Shown here piece by piece: positions 32,926 through 41,061 of a stretch of DNA of 42,482 nt. The notes under the pieces are model-generated. The model ran no database searches, was not told the DNA's origin, and saw nothing but the letters and a program-made list of their open reading frames with translations. Source of the stretch: an uncultured Alphaproteobacteria bacterium (GTDB taxonomy: Bacteria > Pseudomonadota > Alphaproteobacteria > HIMB59); contig CACDYZ010000011.1 of NCBI GenBank assembly GCA_902557145.1, forward strand, positions 1-42,482. Direction: 5' to 3'. Numbering within the stretch: position 1 is the stretch's first letter; each line of letters begins with the position of its first letter. Position numbers and translations under genes: made by a program.

Positions 32926-33501
32926 TTACAAAAATTCAAAAACTTTTTTTTGAATTTCAAATACATTATTATTTGTTTTTGAACTAACTATGAAGTTCTC
33001 AAATTTATCATTTAATTCGTCTATAAAAGGGGACTTTTCTTTTATTTTTTTATCACTCTTAGTGTAACAAATAATAACTTTGTCTTTTATTTCTCTCATG
33101 GAATCTATCATCTCTATATCTATTTTTTTTGGCCCCAAAGAATTATCAATTAAAACAAATATTTTCTTTAAGTTTTCACGAGATGTTAAATATTGAGATA
33201 CAAGATCTGATATTTGAAAGGCTTCTTTTTGAGATATCTTTGCAAATCCATAGCCTGGAAGATCAACAACCATCATTGAATCCCCATGATTAAAAAAATT
33301 AATTTGTCTTGTTTTGCCTGGTGTATTAGAGATATGTGCTAGTTTTTTCATAAAAATTGCATTAATTAGACTTGATTTTCCAACATTAGATCTGCCAATA
33401 AAAGCTATTTCAGGAAAGCTTACGTTAGGATATTGACGAGGTTGTGTTGCGCTTAGTAAAAACGTAGTTTGTTTTTTAAAGTAATTTGAGACAAGGCTCA
33501 T
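32926..33501 (-). CDS. engB: Ribosome biogenesis GTPase EngB/YsxC
   Basis: A 191-aa GTPase needed for large-subunit ribosome assembly. G1 GRSNVGKSSLINAI (about 36-49), G2 region NTPGKTRQINFF, G3 DLPGYGFA, G4 YTKSDK and G5 VSSKT. Its ATG shares one base with the yidC stop (TAATG). Typical size. Confidence 0.96.
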   Translation of the reverse strand: MSLVSNYFKKQTTFLLSATQPRQYPNVSFPEIAFIGRSNVGKSSLINAIFMKKLAHISNTPGKTRQINFFNHGDSMMVVDLPGYGFAKISQKEAFQISDLVSQYLTSRENLKKIFVLIDNSLGPKKIDIEMIDSMREIKDKVIICYTKSDKKIKEKSPFIDELNDKFENFIVSSKTNNNVFEIQKKVFEFL

Positions 33502-35189
33502 TAACTCTTCATAATTTTTCTTTGTATGATGTATTGTTGGGCCATTGATAAAACATTATTTGTTGTCCAATAAATAACTAGCCCTGCAGCAAAGCCACCT
33601 AAAATAAAAGTAAATACGATTGGTAATAAACCAAAAATTTTTGCTTGCATCTTGTCTACTGGAGCGGGGTTTAATTTAAATTGCACATACATCGATATAC
33701 CCATTAAGATTGGCCAAATACCTACATTTAGAATTTGTAATATACCCGGAACATTCCAATCTACAAATCCAAATAGAGTAAGTGCCCCTAAAGGGTCAGG
33801 TGCAGAGAGGTCGTGTATCCATCCTATAAAAGGAGCATGCCTCATTTCAATAGTTACAAACAAAACTTTATATAAGGCAAAAAATACTGGTATTTGTAAA
33901 AGAATTGGTAAGCACCCAGCAATAGGGTTTGCCTTCTCTTTTTTATATAAAGCCATCATTTCTTTTTGCATTCCAGCTCTATCATCCCCATATTGCTCTT
34001 TAAGTCTTTGCATTTCAGGCGCTAGTTTTTTCATTTTAGCCATTGATTTAAAAGATTGTTGTGCAAGAGGAAAAAAACAAATTCTCATAAGAATTGTAAA
34101 CAATATAATAGACCATCCAAAGTTCCCTACGTATCCAAATATAAATTCTAAAACATTAAAAATAGGCTTGGTTAAAAAATAAAACCAACCAAAGTCTACT
34201 GAGCGATCAAATCCATCAAAACCATATTCCTCCATGTATTTATCAATAACATTTACAATTTTTGGTCCTGCAAAAATCTTAAAATTATGAGATATACTAG
34301 CATTGTTAGAAACAGATATTTTTTCTCCAACAATATCAGTTTGAAAATTATCTACACTATCCACAAAATTATAACTATACGTTTGTTGAACGGGTTCGTT
34401 TTGATTAGGGATTATAGCTGTTTGCCAATACTTATCAGTCATCCCAATCCAACCTCCAATAGAAGAGTGTTTAATTTTTTTATCGTCTTTTAGATCGTCA
34501 TAATCATATTCCTCTAAAACACCATCAGTTATTGATAAGGGTCCTTCATGTAAAATGAAAAAATTTTGCATTTCAGGAATACCTTGTCTTTTGGACAGAC
34601 CATAAGGGTAAAGGTCAAAAGAAAGACCAGAATTATTTATAACCCTTTGATCAACATTAAATAAATAGTTTTCATCAAGAGAAATTATTTTCTCAAAAGT
34701 AATATTCTGACCACTTGTCCAAGTGAGTTTTACAGGATCATTAACACCAATAGAGTTTTTATCAGCAGACCAAATAATGTTGCTATCAGGTAACTCAATT
34801 GTACTATCGGAACTTACCCATCCAGTATCCAAATAATAAGCATTATCAGATCCTAAAGGGTTCAAAAATTCAATTAAGTCAGATGTTGGATCTAGAGTCT
34901 CTCTAAATTCTTCTAAGATTAAATCATCAATTAGCCCACCATTTAAGTTTATAGAGCCTTTAATTTTTGAATTATCAAAATCTACTCTTCCCGTTTCATT
35001 TATTACTTCATTCCTCTCAGCTAAAACACTGGTTGTAGATTTTTGAATACTGAGATCAACCAGGCTTTCACCATTTGTTTGTTCTTCGGTAATTGGTGTT
35101 CTCTCTGGTTGAGGTACTAGTAATTGAAAACCAAAAATGATTGCCATTGAAATAATAATTGCTAAAAATAAGTTTTTTTGATTTTCCAT
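33501..35189 (-). CDS. yidC: Membrane protein insertase YidC
   Basis: A 562-aa Oxa1/YidC-family insertase. Topology: an N-terminal helix (about 8-25), a large periplasmic beta-domain (about 40-340), and the conserved five-helix core from about 345 on. The core includes FPLAQQSFKSMAKMKKLAPE, KEMMALYKKEKANPIAGCLP and QIPVFFALYKVLF, with Arg in the groove-region helix ILMRICFFPL. The C-terminal tail is short. It inserts inner-membrane proteins, with or without Sec. Standard neighbour of yidD and engB. Confidence 0.97.
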   Translation of the reverse strand: MENQKNLFLAIIISMAIIFGFQLLVPQPERTPITEEQTNGESLVDLSIQKSTTSVLAERNEVINETGRVDFDNSKIKGSINLNGGLIDDLILEEFRETLDPTSDLIEFLNPLGSDNAYYLDTGWVSSDSTIELPDSNIIWSADKNSIGVNDPVKLTWTSGQNITFEKIISLDENYLFNVDQRVINNSGLSFDLYPYGLSKRQGIPEMQNFFILHEGPLSITDGVLEEYDYDDLKDDKKIKHSSIGGWIGMTDKYWQTAIIPNQNEPVQQTYSYNFVDSVDNFQTDIVGEKISVSNNASISHNFKIFAGPKIVNVIDKYMEEYGFDGFDRSVDFGWFYFLTKPIFNVLEFIFGYVGNFGWSIILFTILMRICFFPLAQQSFKSMAKMKKLAPEMQRLKEQYGDDRAGMQKEMMALYKKEKANPIAGCLPILLQIPVFFALYKVLFVTIEMRHAPFIGWIHDLSAPDPLGALTLFGFVDWNVPGILQILNVGIWPILMGISMYVQFKLNPAPVDKMQAKIFGLLPIVFTFILGGFAAGLVIYWTTNNVLSMAQQYIIQRKIMKS

Positions 35190-35190
35190 A

Positions 35191-35427
35191 TTATTTTCTT
35201 ACAGGATCGTACCCTGATGAACCTAAAGGGTTACATTTTAGAATTCGAAGAGTTCCTTTTATTATCCCTTTTAAAACACCAAATTCTTGAATGGCTTCAA
35301 TTGTATACTGAGAGCATGTCGGAAGATGTCTACAAGTGTTGGGTAACATAGGTGATATAAATAACTGATAGATTTTTATAGGAGTAATAAAAAGTATTTT
35401 CCAGAGTTTTTTAATATTATTTTTCAT
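35191..35427 (-). CDS. yidD: Membrane protein insertion efficiency factor YidD
   Basis: A small (about 78 aa) membrane-associated protein. The signature PTCSQYTIEAIQEFG and KCNPLGSSGYDPV is diagnostic. I use ATG 35427 (MKNNIKKLWK); the frame is open to TTG 35445 but this would overlap rnpA further. It overlaps the rnpA stop by 11 bases and is followed by yidC after one base. Confidence 0.94.
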   Translation of the reverse strand: MKNNIKKLWKILFITPIKIYQLFISPMLPNTCRHLPTCSQYTIEAIQEFGVLKGIIKGTLRILKCNPLGSSGYDPVRK

Positions 35428-35746
35428 ATGATATGAATTTTTCAATATCTTGTTTTAAATCAATAAAAGGTACTTTCAAAACTGTTTTTTTTAGTATTAA
35501 CACAAATTTAACTTGATTTAATGTATTTATAAGACTGCTCGTACGAATTGCTTCTCTGGTTCTTCTTTTAGCTTTATTCCTTTCAACGGCATTTCCAAGC
35601 TTTTTACTGGCAATGATACCAACTAGAAAAGACTCTAAATTAGCATCATGGAGAATATAACCATTAAAATATGAACTTTTAAAGTAATGACCTTTATTTC
35701 TAATTTGAGAAAATTCGGATGATTTTTTTAGAGTTGGGAGTCTCAA
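35417..35746 (-). CDS. rnpA: Ribonuclease P protein component
   Basis: A 109-aa basic protein of RNase P, which matures tRNA 5' ends. The RNR signature is seen in KKLGNAVERNKAKRRTRE (about 48-65), preceded by FLVGIIASK. Start is TTG at 35746 (MRLPTLKKSSEF), three bases after the rpmH stop. The RNase P RNA is not in this window. Confidence 0.94.
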   Translation of the reverse strand: MRLPTLKKSSEFSQIRNKGHYFKSSYFNGYILHDANLESFLVGIIASKKLGNAVERNKAKRRTREAIRTSSLINTLNQVKFVLILKKTVLKVPFIDLKQDIEKFISYEK

Positions 35747-35749
35747 TAA

Positions 35750-35884
35750 TTAGGCTGACAGTCTAGATCGACCTTTAGCTCTTCTTGCATTAATAACTCT
35801 ACGACCGCCAACAGTTGCCATTCTAGACCGAAAACCGTGTCTTCTTTTTCTAACTAATTGGCTGGGTTGATATGTTCTTTTCAT
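35750..35884 (-). CDS. rpmH: 50S ribosomal protein L34
   Basis: A 44-aa protein too short for most ORF finders. It begins [20 protein letters not shown] and continues [18 protein letters not shown] to end RSRLSA, matching L34 over its full length. It is the first gene of the rpmH-rnpA-yidD-yidC operon, which always occurs in this order. The Shine-Dalgarno AGGTG lies in a small leader hairpin. Confidence 0.98.
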   Translation of the reverse strand: MKRTYQPSQLVRKRRHGFRSRMATVGGRRVINARRAKGRSRLSA

Positions 35885-35893
35885 TATTATTAC

Positions 35894-35941
35894 ACCTAAA
35901 AAATAGGTTTCTACATTTAACAATTATTGATATGAAGTCAA
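35894..35941 (-). promoter_or_regulatory. Probable rpmH promoter and leader hairpin
   Basis: On the minus strand TTGACT (35936-35941) is a good -35; TTAAAT (35915-35920) is a weak -10 at 15 bases. Next comes a hairpin ACCTA-TTTTT-TAGGT (35894-35908) whose 3' arm carries the rpmH Shine-Dalgarno. The hairpin is only 5 bp, so a regulatory role is tentative. Confidence 0.4.
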
Positions 35942-35957
35942 TAAATAAAAACAAATT

Positions 35958-36788
35958 ATGCTGATAATTAAAGATATTTCTAATTTGCAGTCCTATTTGA
36001 GCGCTTATCAAAATCGAAAATATTCAATTGGTTATGTGCCAACAATGGGAGCTCTTCACAAAGGACATGGTGAATTAATCAAGCAATCAAAAAAAGATAA
36101 TCACAAAACTATTGTAAGTATTTTTGTTAATGAAAAACAATTTAGCAACAAAGAGGATTTTGACACTTATCCAAGGAATAAAGGTTTTGACTATGATTTC
36201 TGCACCGACAATGAGGTAGATATATTATTTGAACCCTCTTCTGAAGAAATATTTAAAAATGATGAAACACTACTAAATAACAATTATTTTAAAGATATTC
36301 TTTGTGATAAATTTAGAAAAGGACACTTTGACGGTGTTATCACTGTTCTTGATAAATTTTTTTCAATTATAAAAAGTAATAAAGTTTATTTTGGCGAAAA
36401 AGATTATCAGCAACTAAAGATCATTGAGAAATTTATTGAAGAAAAATACAAATCTTTAGATTTAGTTTCAGTCCCAACACAAAGATATGAAGAGGGAATA
36501 GCTTATTCATCAAGAAATGAAAAACTAAGTAAAAAGCAAACTAAAGATTTTGTAGATTTTCATAAAAAAATTAAAAATTTTATAAAATCTCTTGAAGAAT
36601 CCTTAGACATTGAGACCGCTAACCATAGAGCTAATGATTTTATGAAATTACAAGATATTGATAAGTTTGATTATTTTGAATTCAGAAATGATACTGATCT
36701 AAGTTTTGTAGGTACTGTTTCTCAAGCCAGACTTTTTTATGCAATCTATAAAGGTAAAGTTAGATTAATTGATAATTTAAAATTTTAA
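35958..36788 (+). CDS. panC: Pantoate-beta-alanine ligase (pantothenate synthetase)
   Basis: A 276-aa enzyme that joins pantoate and beta-alanine with ATP to make pantothenate. Seen: YVPTMGALHKGHGELIKQ (the nucleotidyl-transferase HxGH, about 25-42), IVSIFVNEKQF, FGEKDYQQL (about 148-156), and GIAYSSRNEKLS for the KMSKS-like region. The family sequence is diverged: VNEKQF replaces VNPxQF and RYEEGIAYSSRN replaces READGLAxSSRN. No panB or panD is nearby. It is divergent from rpmH and followed by a tRNA on the other strand. Confidence 0.92.
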   Translation: MLIIKDISNLQSYLSAYQNRKYSIGYVPTMGALHKGHGELIKQSKKDNHKTIVSIFVNEKQFSNKEDFDTYPRNKGFDYDFCTDNEVDILFEPSSEEIFKNDETLLNNNYFKDILCDKFRKGHFDGVITVLDKFFSIIKSNKVYFGEKDYQQLKIIEKFIEEKYKSLDLVSVPTQRYEEGIAYSSRNEKLSKKQTKDFVDFHKKIKNFIKSLEESLDIETANHRANDFMKLQDIDKFDYFEFRNDTDLSFVGTVSQARLFYAIYKGKVRLIDNLKF

Positions 36789-36790
36789 AT

Positions 36791-36865
36791 TGGCGGTTCT
36801 GCAAGGATTCGAACCCTGAATTCTTGATCCGTAGTCAAGTGTGATATCCGTTTCACCACAGAACC
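36791..36865 (-). tRNA. tRNA-Arg (anticodon ACG)
   Basis: Full cloverleaf of 75 bases with CCA encoded. Acceptor stem GGTTCTG pairs with CAGAACC, discriminator G; anticodon stem CTTGA/TCAAG encloses loop CTACGGA with anticodon ACG; T arm CAGGG-TTCGAAT-CCTTG. ACG is read as ICG after A34 deamination, so it decodes CGU/CGC/CGA. Confidence 0.96.
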
Positions 36866-36889
36866 ATTAGGTTGATTTATATACTCTTT

Positions 36890-37309
36890 TTAAACTCTAA
36901 AATAGGCTTTTACCTGTGGTCGAAACATTAACAAAAGAGCAATAAATTGTATTAATGTGTTAAAACTTAAAATCGTTCTTATGCTCATTTCATTAATACC
37001 AATCTCTGGAAAAGGCGAGAAAGGTGCTGAAAAAGAGTGTGATAAAGCTCCAAATAAATCAAAAATTCCAACCGCATTCCAAGCTAGCAAAATTCCCCAA
37101 AGTAAAGCTGATGGCTTTTTCCATATCTTATAAGCAAGAAATAATGCTGTTGTACCTATTACAAAATCGCCAAGAAAAGCTATAGTCCAATCAGATGAAG
37201 CAGCACGTTCACTTCCTATGGCTCCGAGGGTAAGAAATAGACCAGAGCCAACTGCTCTGAAAACCATCCATCCAGTTGTAAAAATTAATATTTTTACTTG
37301 AATATGCAT
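36890..37309 (-). CDS. Small four-helix membrane protein of unknown function
   Basis: About 139 aa from ATG 37309 (MHIQVKILIF); the frame stays open to 37393 but this would overlap the divergent ion-channel gene. Four predicted membrane helices, with ERAASSDW between the first two and an acidic NEMSIRTI loop before the last. The family is not recognised. It shares a 39-base divergent spacer with the channel gene. Confidence 0.78.
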   Translation of the reverse strand: MHIQVKILIFTTGWMVFRAVGSGLFLTLGAIGSERAASSDWTIAFLGDFVIGTTALFLAYKIWKKPSALLWGILLAWNAVGIFDLFGALSHSFSAPFSPFPEIGINEMSIRTILSFNTLIQFIALLLMFRPQVKAYFRV

Positions 37310-37348
37310 CTTTATAACTCTAGATAAATAATGTGAATAATACAACAA

Positions 37349-38134
37349 ATGAAACAAACTTTTTTTAAAATCAGGGAAAGCAAAGTATTTCAATATACAG
37401 TTTTATTTATAATAATTTTTAATGCATTTACGATTGGTTTAAACACATATGATTTAGGAGAAATTTCAAGAATATTTATTAAATATTTAGATTATTTGAT
37501 AACCATATTTTTCGTTATCGAAATTACAATTCGCTTCATCGGTGAGCCTAAAAAATCAAATTTTTTAAAAAATGGTTGGAATATTTTTGACACTATTATT
37601 GTGTTAGTCTCCTTGATACCAATACCTAATAATTCTAGTTTTCTATTATTTAGATTATTAAGAGTATTTAGAGTTTTGAGAGTTATTTCAATTATACCTG
37701 AGCTAAAATTAATAATTGAATCTTTGATTGGATCTCTTAAAAGAGTTTTTTATGTAAGTTTGTTATTATTTATCATTCTTTACATATACGCCACCATTGG
37801 ATCAATTGTCTTTTCTAATAATATACCCTCTCGATGGTCTGATGTTGGGGTTTCGATGATCACTTTATTTCAGGTTTTAACTCTTTCATCATGGGAGCAG
37901 GTTATGCTTCCTCTCCAAGCTGAATATTGGTGGGCATGGATTTATTTTTTTAGCTTCATAATTGTTTGTGCAATTACAATGTTAAATCTCTTAATCGCAA
38001 TTTTAGTTGACGTTGTTGTCAATCAGCATGAAAAAAAAGATAATGTTCCTAATATGAAAGTAAGACACAATGTTGAAAAGTTAAATGAACAATTTTCAGA
38101 GGAAATTAATCTAGATAAGTTAAAAAAAGACTAA
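37349..38134 (+). CDS. Bacterial voltage-gated cation channel (BacNav/NaChBac-like) with atypical selectivity filter
   Basis: A 261-aa single-domain six-helix channel that would assemble as a tetramer. S1 about 14-31, S2 with VIEITIRF, S3 with NIFDTIIV, and S4 with four Arg every third residue (FRLLRVFRVLRV, about 108-119). Pore: S5, then LFQVLTLSSWEQ, and S6 with MLNLLIAILVDVVVNQHE. In NaChBac the filter is TLESWAS; here the ring Glu is Ser and an acidic residue appears after the Trp (TLSSWEQ). The voltage sensor looks intact, so gating should be normal but selectivity changed. The short C-terminal tail (about 35 aa) could form a weak coiled coil. Confidence 0.9.
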   Translation: MKQTFFKIRESKVFQYTVLFIIIFNAFTIGLNTYDLGEISRIFIKYLDYLITIFFVIEITIRFIGEPKKSNFLKNGWNIFDTIIVLVSLIPIPNNSSFLLFRLLRVFRVLRVISIIPELKLIIESLIGSLKRVFYVSLLLFIILYIYATIGSIVFSNNIPSRWSDVGVSMITLFQVLTLSSWEQVMLPLQAEYWWAWIYFFSFIIVCAITMLNLLIAILVDVVVNQHEKKDNVPNMKVRHNVEKLNEQFSEEINLDKLKKD

Positions 38135-38136
38135 TA

Positions 38137-38313
38137 ATGACAGCAGATATATTTATGCCAATTATCTATTTAGTTTGTTTACTAATTTTAATTGGCCCCC
38201 GTTTTTTAGAGACAAATTCATCTCTTAAACAAATTTTAAGTAACTTAAGTATTTGGGCTTTGATAGTTATTTTAATTTCTTTAGCATACCAGACATATAA
38301 CTATTTCACTTAA
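38137..38313 (+). CDS. 58-aa membrane protein, like the N-terminal part of TIGR02281 aspartyl proteases
   Basis: A 58-aa frame from ATG 38137, two bases after the channel stop. It has two hydrophobic segments (IFMPIIYLVCLLILIG and SIWALIVILISLAYQ) separated by a polar loop PRFLETNSSLKQILSNL. This matches, by recognition, the membrane lead of alphaproteobacterial retropepsin-like proteins (YLxxLLxLVG... ALAW-AIF), but no protease domain follows. The stop overlaps the convergent MBL gene by four bases. Tight spacing to the channel suggests co-translation. Confidence 0.65.
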   Translation: MTADIFMPIIYLVCLLILIGPRFLETNSSLKQILSNLSIWALIVILISLAYQTYNYFT

Positions 38314-39347
38314 AGCTTCCTAGTTTGTCCGTGACTCATATATGAAAATTCGTCTTTAGTAAGCTTTAATTTTTTAGTTAACTCCTTAAGCAACTTTATA
38401 GGCTCATCCATAGGCTCATCAGTTAGTTGAAAAGTTCCCCAATGCATTGCTATAGACTTTTTTGAATTAACATCTCTGTGAATTTGAATTGCCTCCTCCA
38501 CATTGCAATGTGAGTCTTTCATAAACCATCTTGGAGCATATGCCCCAATAGGTATTGTAGATAAATCAAATTCACCAAACTTTTTTTGAATGTCTTGAAA
38601 ATCTTTTGAGTAACCAGTATCGCCAACAAAAAAATATTTAAAATTATTCGTCATTACAACCCATCCGCACCACAATGTTTTGTTTGTATCGTTAAATGTT
38701 CTTTTACTCCAATGTTGAACTGGAACAGAGTGGATTTCTAAATTTTTATATTTAGACATTTGCCACCACTCATGTTCAATCACATTACTTGCACCTAGTT
38801 TTGAAATAGTTTCTTTTAATTTTAGGGGTACAAAAAAAGTTGGTTGGTTAATATTCTGTTTTTTTAATAATAGCTTAATGCTTTGCGCATCAAGATGATC
38901 ATAGTGATTGTGAGAAATTAAAACTAAATCTATAAACGGCAAGTCATTAATATTTAAACCTGGTGGTGTCGTTCTTGAGGGACCCATGAAACTTAAAGGA
39001 GAGGCTCTTTTGGTAAAATGAGGGTCCGTAAGTATATTAATCCCATCAATCTGTATTAAAAAAGTTGAATGCCCTACCCAAGTAATTGTTTTCTCAGATT
39101 TGTTGGATTTTAGATAACTGGGATTATTTTTAACTACAGGAAAACTCATAGGTTTTGGCTTATTTGATTCTTTCCTCCATTTCCAAAAATCTTTGAAACT
39201 GCTTTTATGCAGCACATAGTTATTAAGAAACATACCATCTTCCATATTGAAGGGTTTGAAGAGAGAGTTCGCCATAATTTTTGTTTTTAAAGATAAAAAA
39301 GCTAATGAAAATAATAAAATTTTTTTTATAAAATTTCTTCTTAGCAT
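38310..39347 (-). CDS. MBL-fold metallohydrolase (NAPE-PLD/UlaG-like), possibly Tat-exported
   Basis: A 345-aa protein. N-terminus MLRRNFIKKILLFSLAFLSL contains RRNFIKK, a twin-arginine-like signal; export is likely. The metallo-beta-lactamase core has GHSTFLIQIDGINILTDPHF, SHNHYDHLD (HxHxDH, about 145-153), VQHWSKR, and FVGDTGYS with later MHWGTFQL. This fits the NAPE-hydrolysing phospholipase D-like subgroup. In bacteria such proteins act on lipid or phosphonate-like substrates, but the actual substrate is unknown. Confidence 0.9.
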   Translation of the reverse strand: MLRRNFIKKILLFSLAFLSLKTKIMANSLFKPFNMEDGMFLNNYVLHKSSFKDFWKWRKESNKPKPMSFPVVKNNPSYLKSNKSEKTITWVGHSTFLIQIDGINILTDPHFTKRASPLSFMGPSRTTPPGLNINDLPFIDLVLISHNHYDHLDAQSIKLLLKKQNINQPTFFVPLKLKETISKLGASNVIEHEWWQMSKYKNLEIHSVPVQHWSKRTFNDTNKTLWCGWVVMTNNFKYFFVGDTGYSKDFQDIQKKFGEFDLSTIPIGAYAPRWFMKDSHCNVEEAIQIHRDVNSKKSIAMHWGTFQLTDEPMDEPIKLLKELTKKLKLTKDEFSYMSHGQTRKL

Positions 39348-39368
39348 CTAAAACAAGTAATTAAAAAA

Positions 39369-40094
39369 TTAACTTTTAATAATATTAACGAAGTTTTTAT
39401 ACATTTGGTTGCACTGTTGCATCATCGAATCAATTTCTTTGTCTACCATGTCTTTCATTTGAGGTAAGGCATCAGCGCCAAGAGACTTTTCTAGGGCATT
39501 TTTATACTCAGGAACCTTAGCCCAATCATCAACTGTGGTCTTTCGAATTTCTAAATGAAATTGAATTCCATAGGCATATTTTTCATAACCAAAAATTTGA
39601 TACTTAGTTGAAGGCGAAGTAGCAATAACTTGAACTTTAGAATTATTTTCTAATCCAATTACTTCATAAGAGTGCCATTGAAGAGCTTTAATCTTTTTTG
39701 GAAGAAAACTAAAGACAAGATCATCTTTAGCATTTGTTTCTATATCAATATCTAATACGCCAATTTCTGGTGGTATTGACTCTACAACCTTACCTCCCAG
39801 CACTTCACCTAAAAGTTGACATCCCAAGCAAAACCCCAAAAATGGTTTTTTAAGATTTAAGACATATTCTGAAATTGCTTTTTTTTCTTCAATTAACCAA
39901 GGATATTCATTTTCCATAAAAGTATCCATTGGACCCCCCATGCAAAGCATTGCATCATAGCTATCAAGATTTGTTGGAATCAGATCTCCCTGGTCTAGTT
40001 GTATGGTTGTGATTTCATGACCATCTGCTAAAAGATAATCTTTAAAAGTCCCAGGATCTTCAATATCAATGTGTTGAAGAGATAAAAATTTCAT
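39369..40094 (-). CDS. Class I glutamine amidotransferase-like protein (GMP synthase-like GATase1)
   Basis: A 241-aa stand-alone GATase1 domain. Nucleophile Cys in GFCLGCQLLGEVLGG (about 92-106), His/Glu in YGIQFHLEI (about 177-185), and LCMGGPMDT for the oxyanion region. No synthetase domain is attached. Members of this group may act as gamma-glutamyl hydrolases or amidotransferases for unknown partners. The MBL gene follows 21 bases downstream on the same strand. Confidence 0.9.
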   Translation of the reverse strand: MKFLSLQHIDIEDPGTFKDYLLADGHEITTIQLDQGDLIPTNLDSYDAMLCMGGPMDTFMENEYPWLIEEKKAISEYVLNLKKPFLGFCLGCQLLGEVLGGKVVESIPPEIGVLDIDIETNAKDDLVFSFLPKKIKALQWHSYEVIGLENNSKVQVIATSPSTKYQIFGYEKYAYGIQFHLEIRKTTVDDWAKVPEYKNALEKSLGADALPQMKDMVDKEIDSMMQQCNQMYKNFVNIIKS

Positions 40095-40151
40095 AAAATC
40101 ATTAGATTATTCGAATTCAATTCAAGAATTTCAAATAGATACTTATTTATT

Positions 40152-40310
40152 TTAGTCGTCGCCAGTAACGGTATCTTTAACTTTATTGTAACCTGAAGAT
40201 ACTGCTCCTACTACTGTGTCGTAGGCGTCATTTGCCTTTTCACTAACAGTTGCACAACTTGTAGTAAAAAATAATGATGAAATTAATACTAATAAGAGTT
40301 TTTTTGACAT
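40152..40310 (-). CDS. Small lipoprotein
   Basis: A 52-aa frame starting MSKKLLLVLISSLFF, then a lipobox TTSC (Cys 19). The mature 34 residues (ATVSEKANDAYDTVVGAVSS and so on to TGDD) are short, polar and free of cysteines. This resembles entericidin-like or other tiny Lpp-like lipoproteins anchored in the outer or inner membrane. Function unknown. It is missed by length cut-offs but has an excellent lipoprotein signal. Confidence 0.8.
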   Translation of the reverse strand: MSKKLLLVLISSLFFTTSCATVSEKANDAYDTVVGAVSSGYNKVKDTVTGDD

Positions 40311-40384
40311 AATCGGGATTATGAAAAAATCATGTTAAAAGTCAATTTATTTAAACTAAAAATTAAAATATATTAAAAATAAGA

Positions 40385-40564
40385 ATGTTTGATGAGGAAG
40401 AGCCTATAAAAAAACCGAAGTCATTAGATTTAGATGACTTGAGTGTTGAGGAAATTGAGAAAATGATTAGTGATCATAAATCTGAAATCAGTAACCTCGA
40501 AGCATTGTTAAAGAAGAAAAAAGATAAACTTAAGTTAGCTGATACCTTTTTCAAAAAAAATTAA
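40385..40564 (+). CDS. DUF1192 family protein
   Basis: A 59-aa protein beginning MFDEEEPIKKPKSLDL, then DLSVEEIEKMISDHKSEIS and a heptad coiled coil, ending ADTFFKKN. This fits DUF1192, a small alphaproteobacterial family with MFDED near the start and a short coiled coil. Function unknown. It ends in a 4-base overlap with the convergent DUF1330 gene. Confidence 0.88.
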   Translation: MFDEEEPIKKPKSLDLDDLSVEEIEKMISDHKSEISNLEALLKKKKDKLKLADTFFKKN

Positions 40565-40851
40565 TAACCCTCTATTAAAATTAGGTCACTTTTTGTACTT
40601 TTTTGTCTAATATCCATGGCTTTTGAATAATCAATTGATTCATAACACTTTTTAGCACTTTCAAAGCTCTCAAATTCTACGACCGTAGTTCGATCGACAG
40701 GCCACTCTCCTTCGACAACTTCAAATTTGCCACCCCTTATTATGTACTTTCCTCCATATTTCTTCATCACTTCTGTGGATAAAACAGGATATTTTTGAAA
40801 TAATTCGGGATCATGTATCGAAACACGAACAATAATGTACCCTTTTTTCAT
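40561..40851 (-). CDS. DUF1330 domain protein
   Basis: A 96-aa ferredoxin-like-fold (dimeric alpha-beta barrel) protein. GYIIVRVSIHDPELFQKYPV, GGKYIIRGGKFEVVEGEW and VVEFESFESAKKCYES are all typical of the DUF1330 family. No cofactor motif. Biochemical role unknown. Soluble; its stop overlaps the DUF1192 gene. Confidence 0.93.
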   Translation of the reverse strand: MKKGYIIVRVSIHDPELFQKYPVLSTEVMKKYGGKYIIRGGKFEVVEGEWPVDRTTVVEFESFESAKKCYESIDYSKAMDIRQKSTKSDLILIEGY

Positions 40852-40884
40852 AACTGGAAGATAAGTTAATACTTTTAAACAGAG

Positions 40885-40893
40885 TTATCCACA
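40885..40893 (+). other. Perfect DnaA-box sequence TTATCCACA
   Basis: In AGAGTTATCCACAG, inside the 40852-41063 gap, upstream of long T-tracts. Matches the high-affinity consensus (TTATNCACA) completely. A second box (TTATGCACA) lies at 41062. Chance occurrence is possible; see findings. Confidence 0.45.
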
Positions 40894-41061
40894 GTAATTT
40901 GTTAGGTATATGGTTAATTAATAAAAATGTGATATTTTCTTTTTAGATTTAACTACAAAAAAACTAAATTTATCAAGTTTTTTTTGTATTTTGTTCTTTT
41001 TAAATCAAAACTCTCAATTTGCATGTGCATTTATTGAGAAAAAATATTAATCTTTTAAAAG

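Noticed and set aside
35750..35884. rpmH-rnpA cluster as a sign of the replication origin
   Set aside because: dnaA, dnaN and recF are not beside it. In alphaproteobacteria this operon is often not at the origin.
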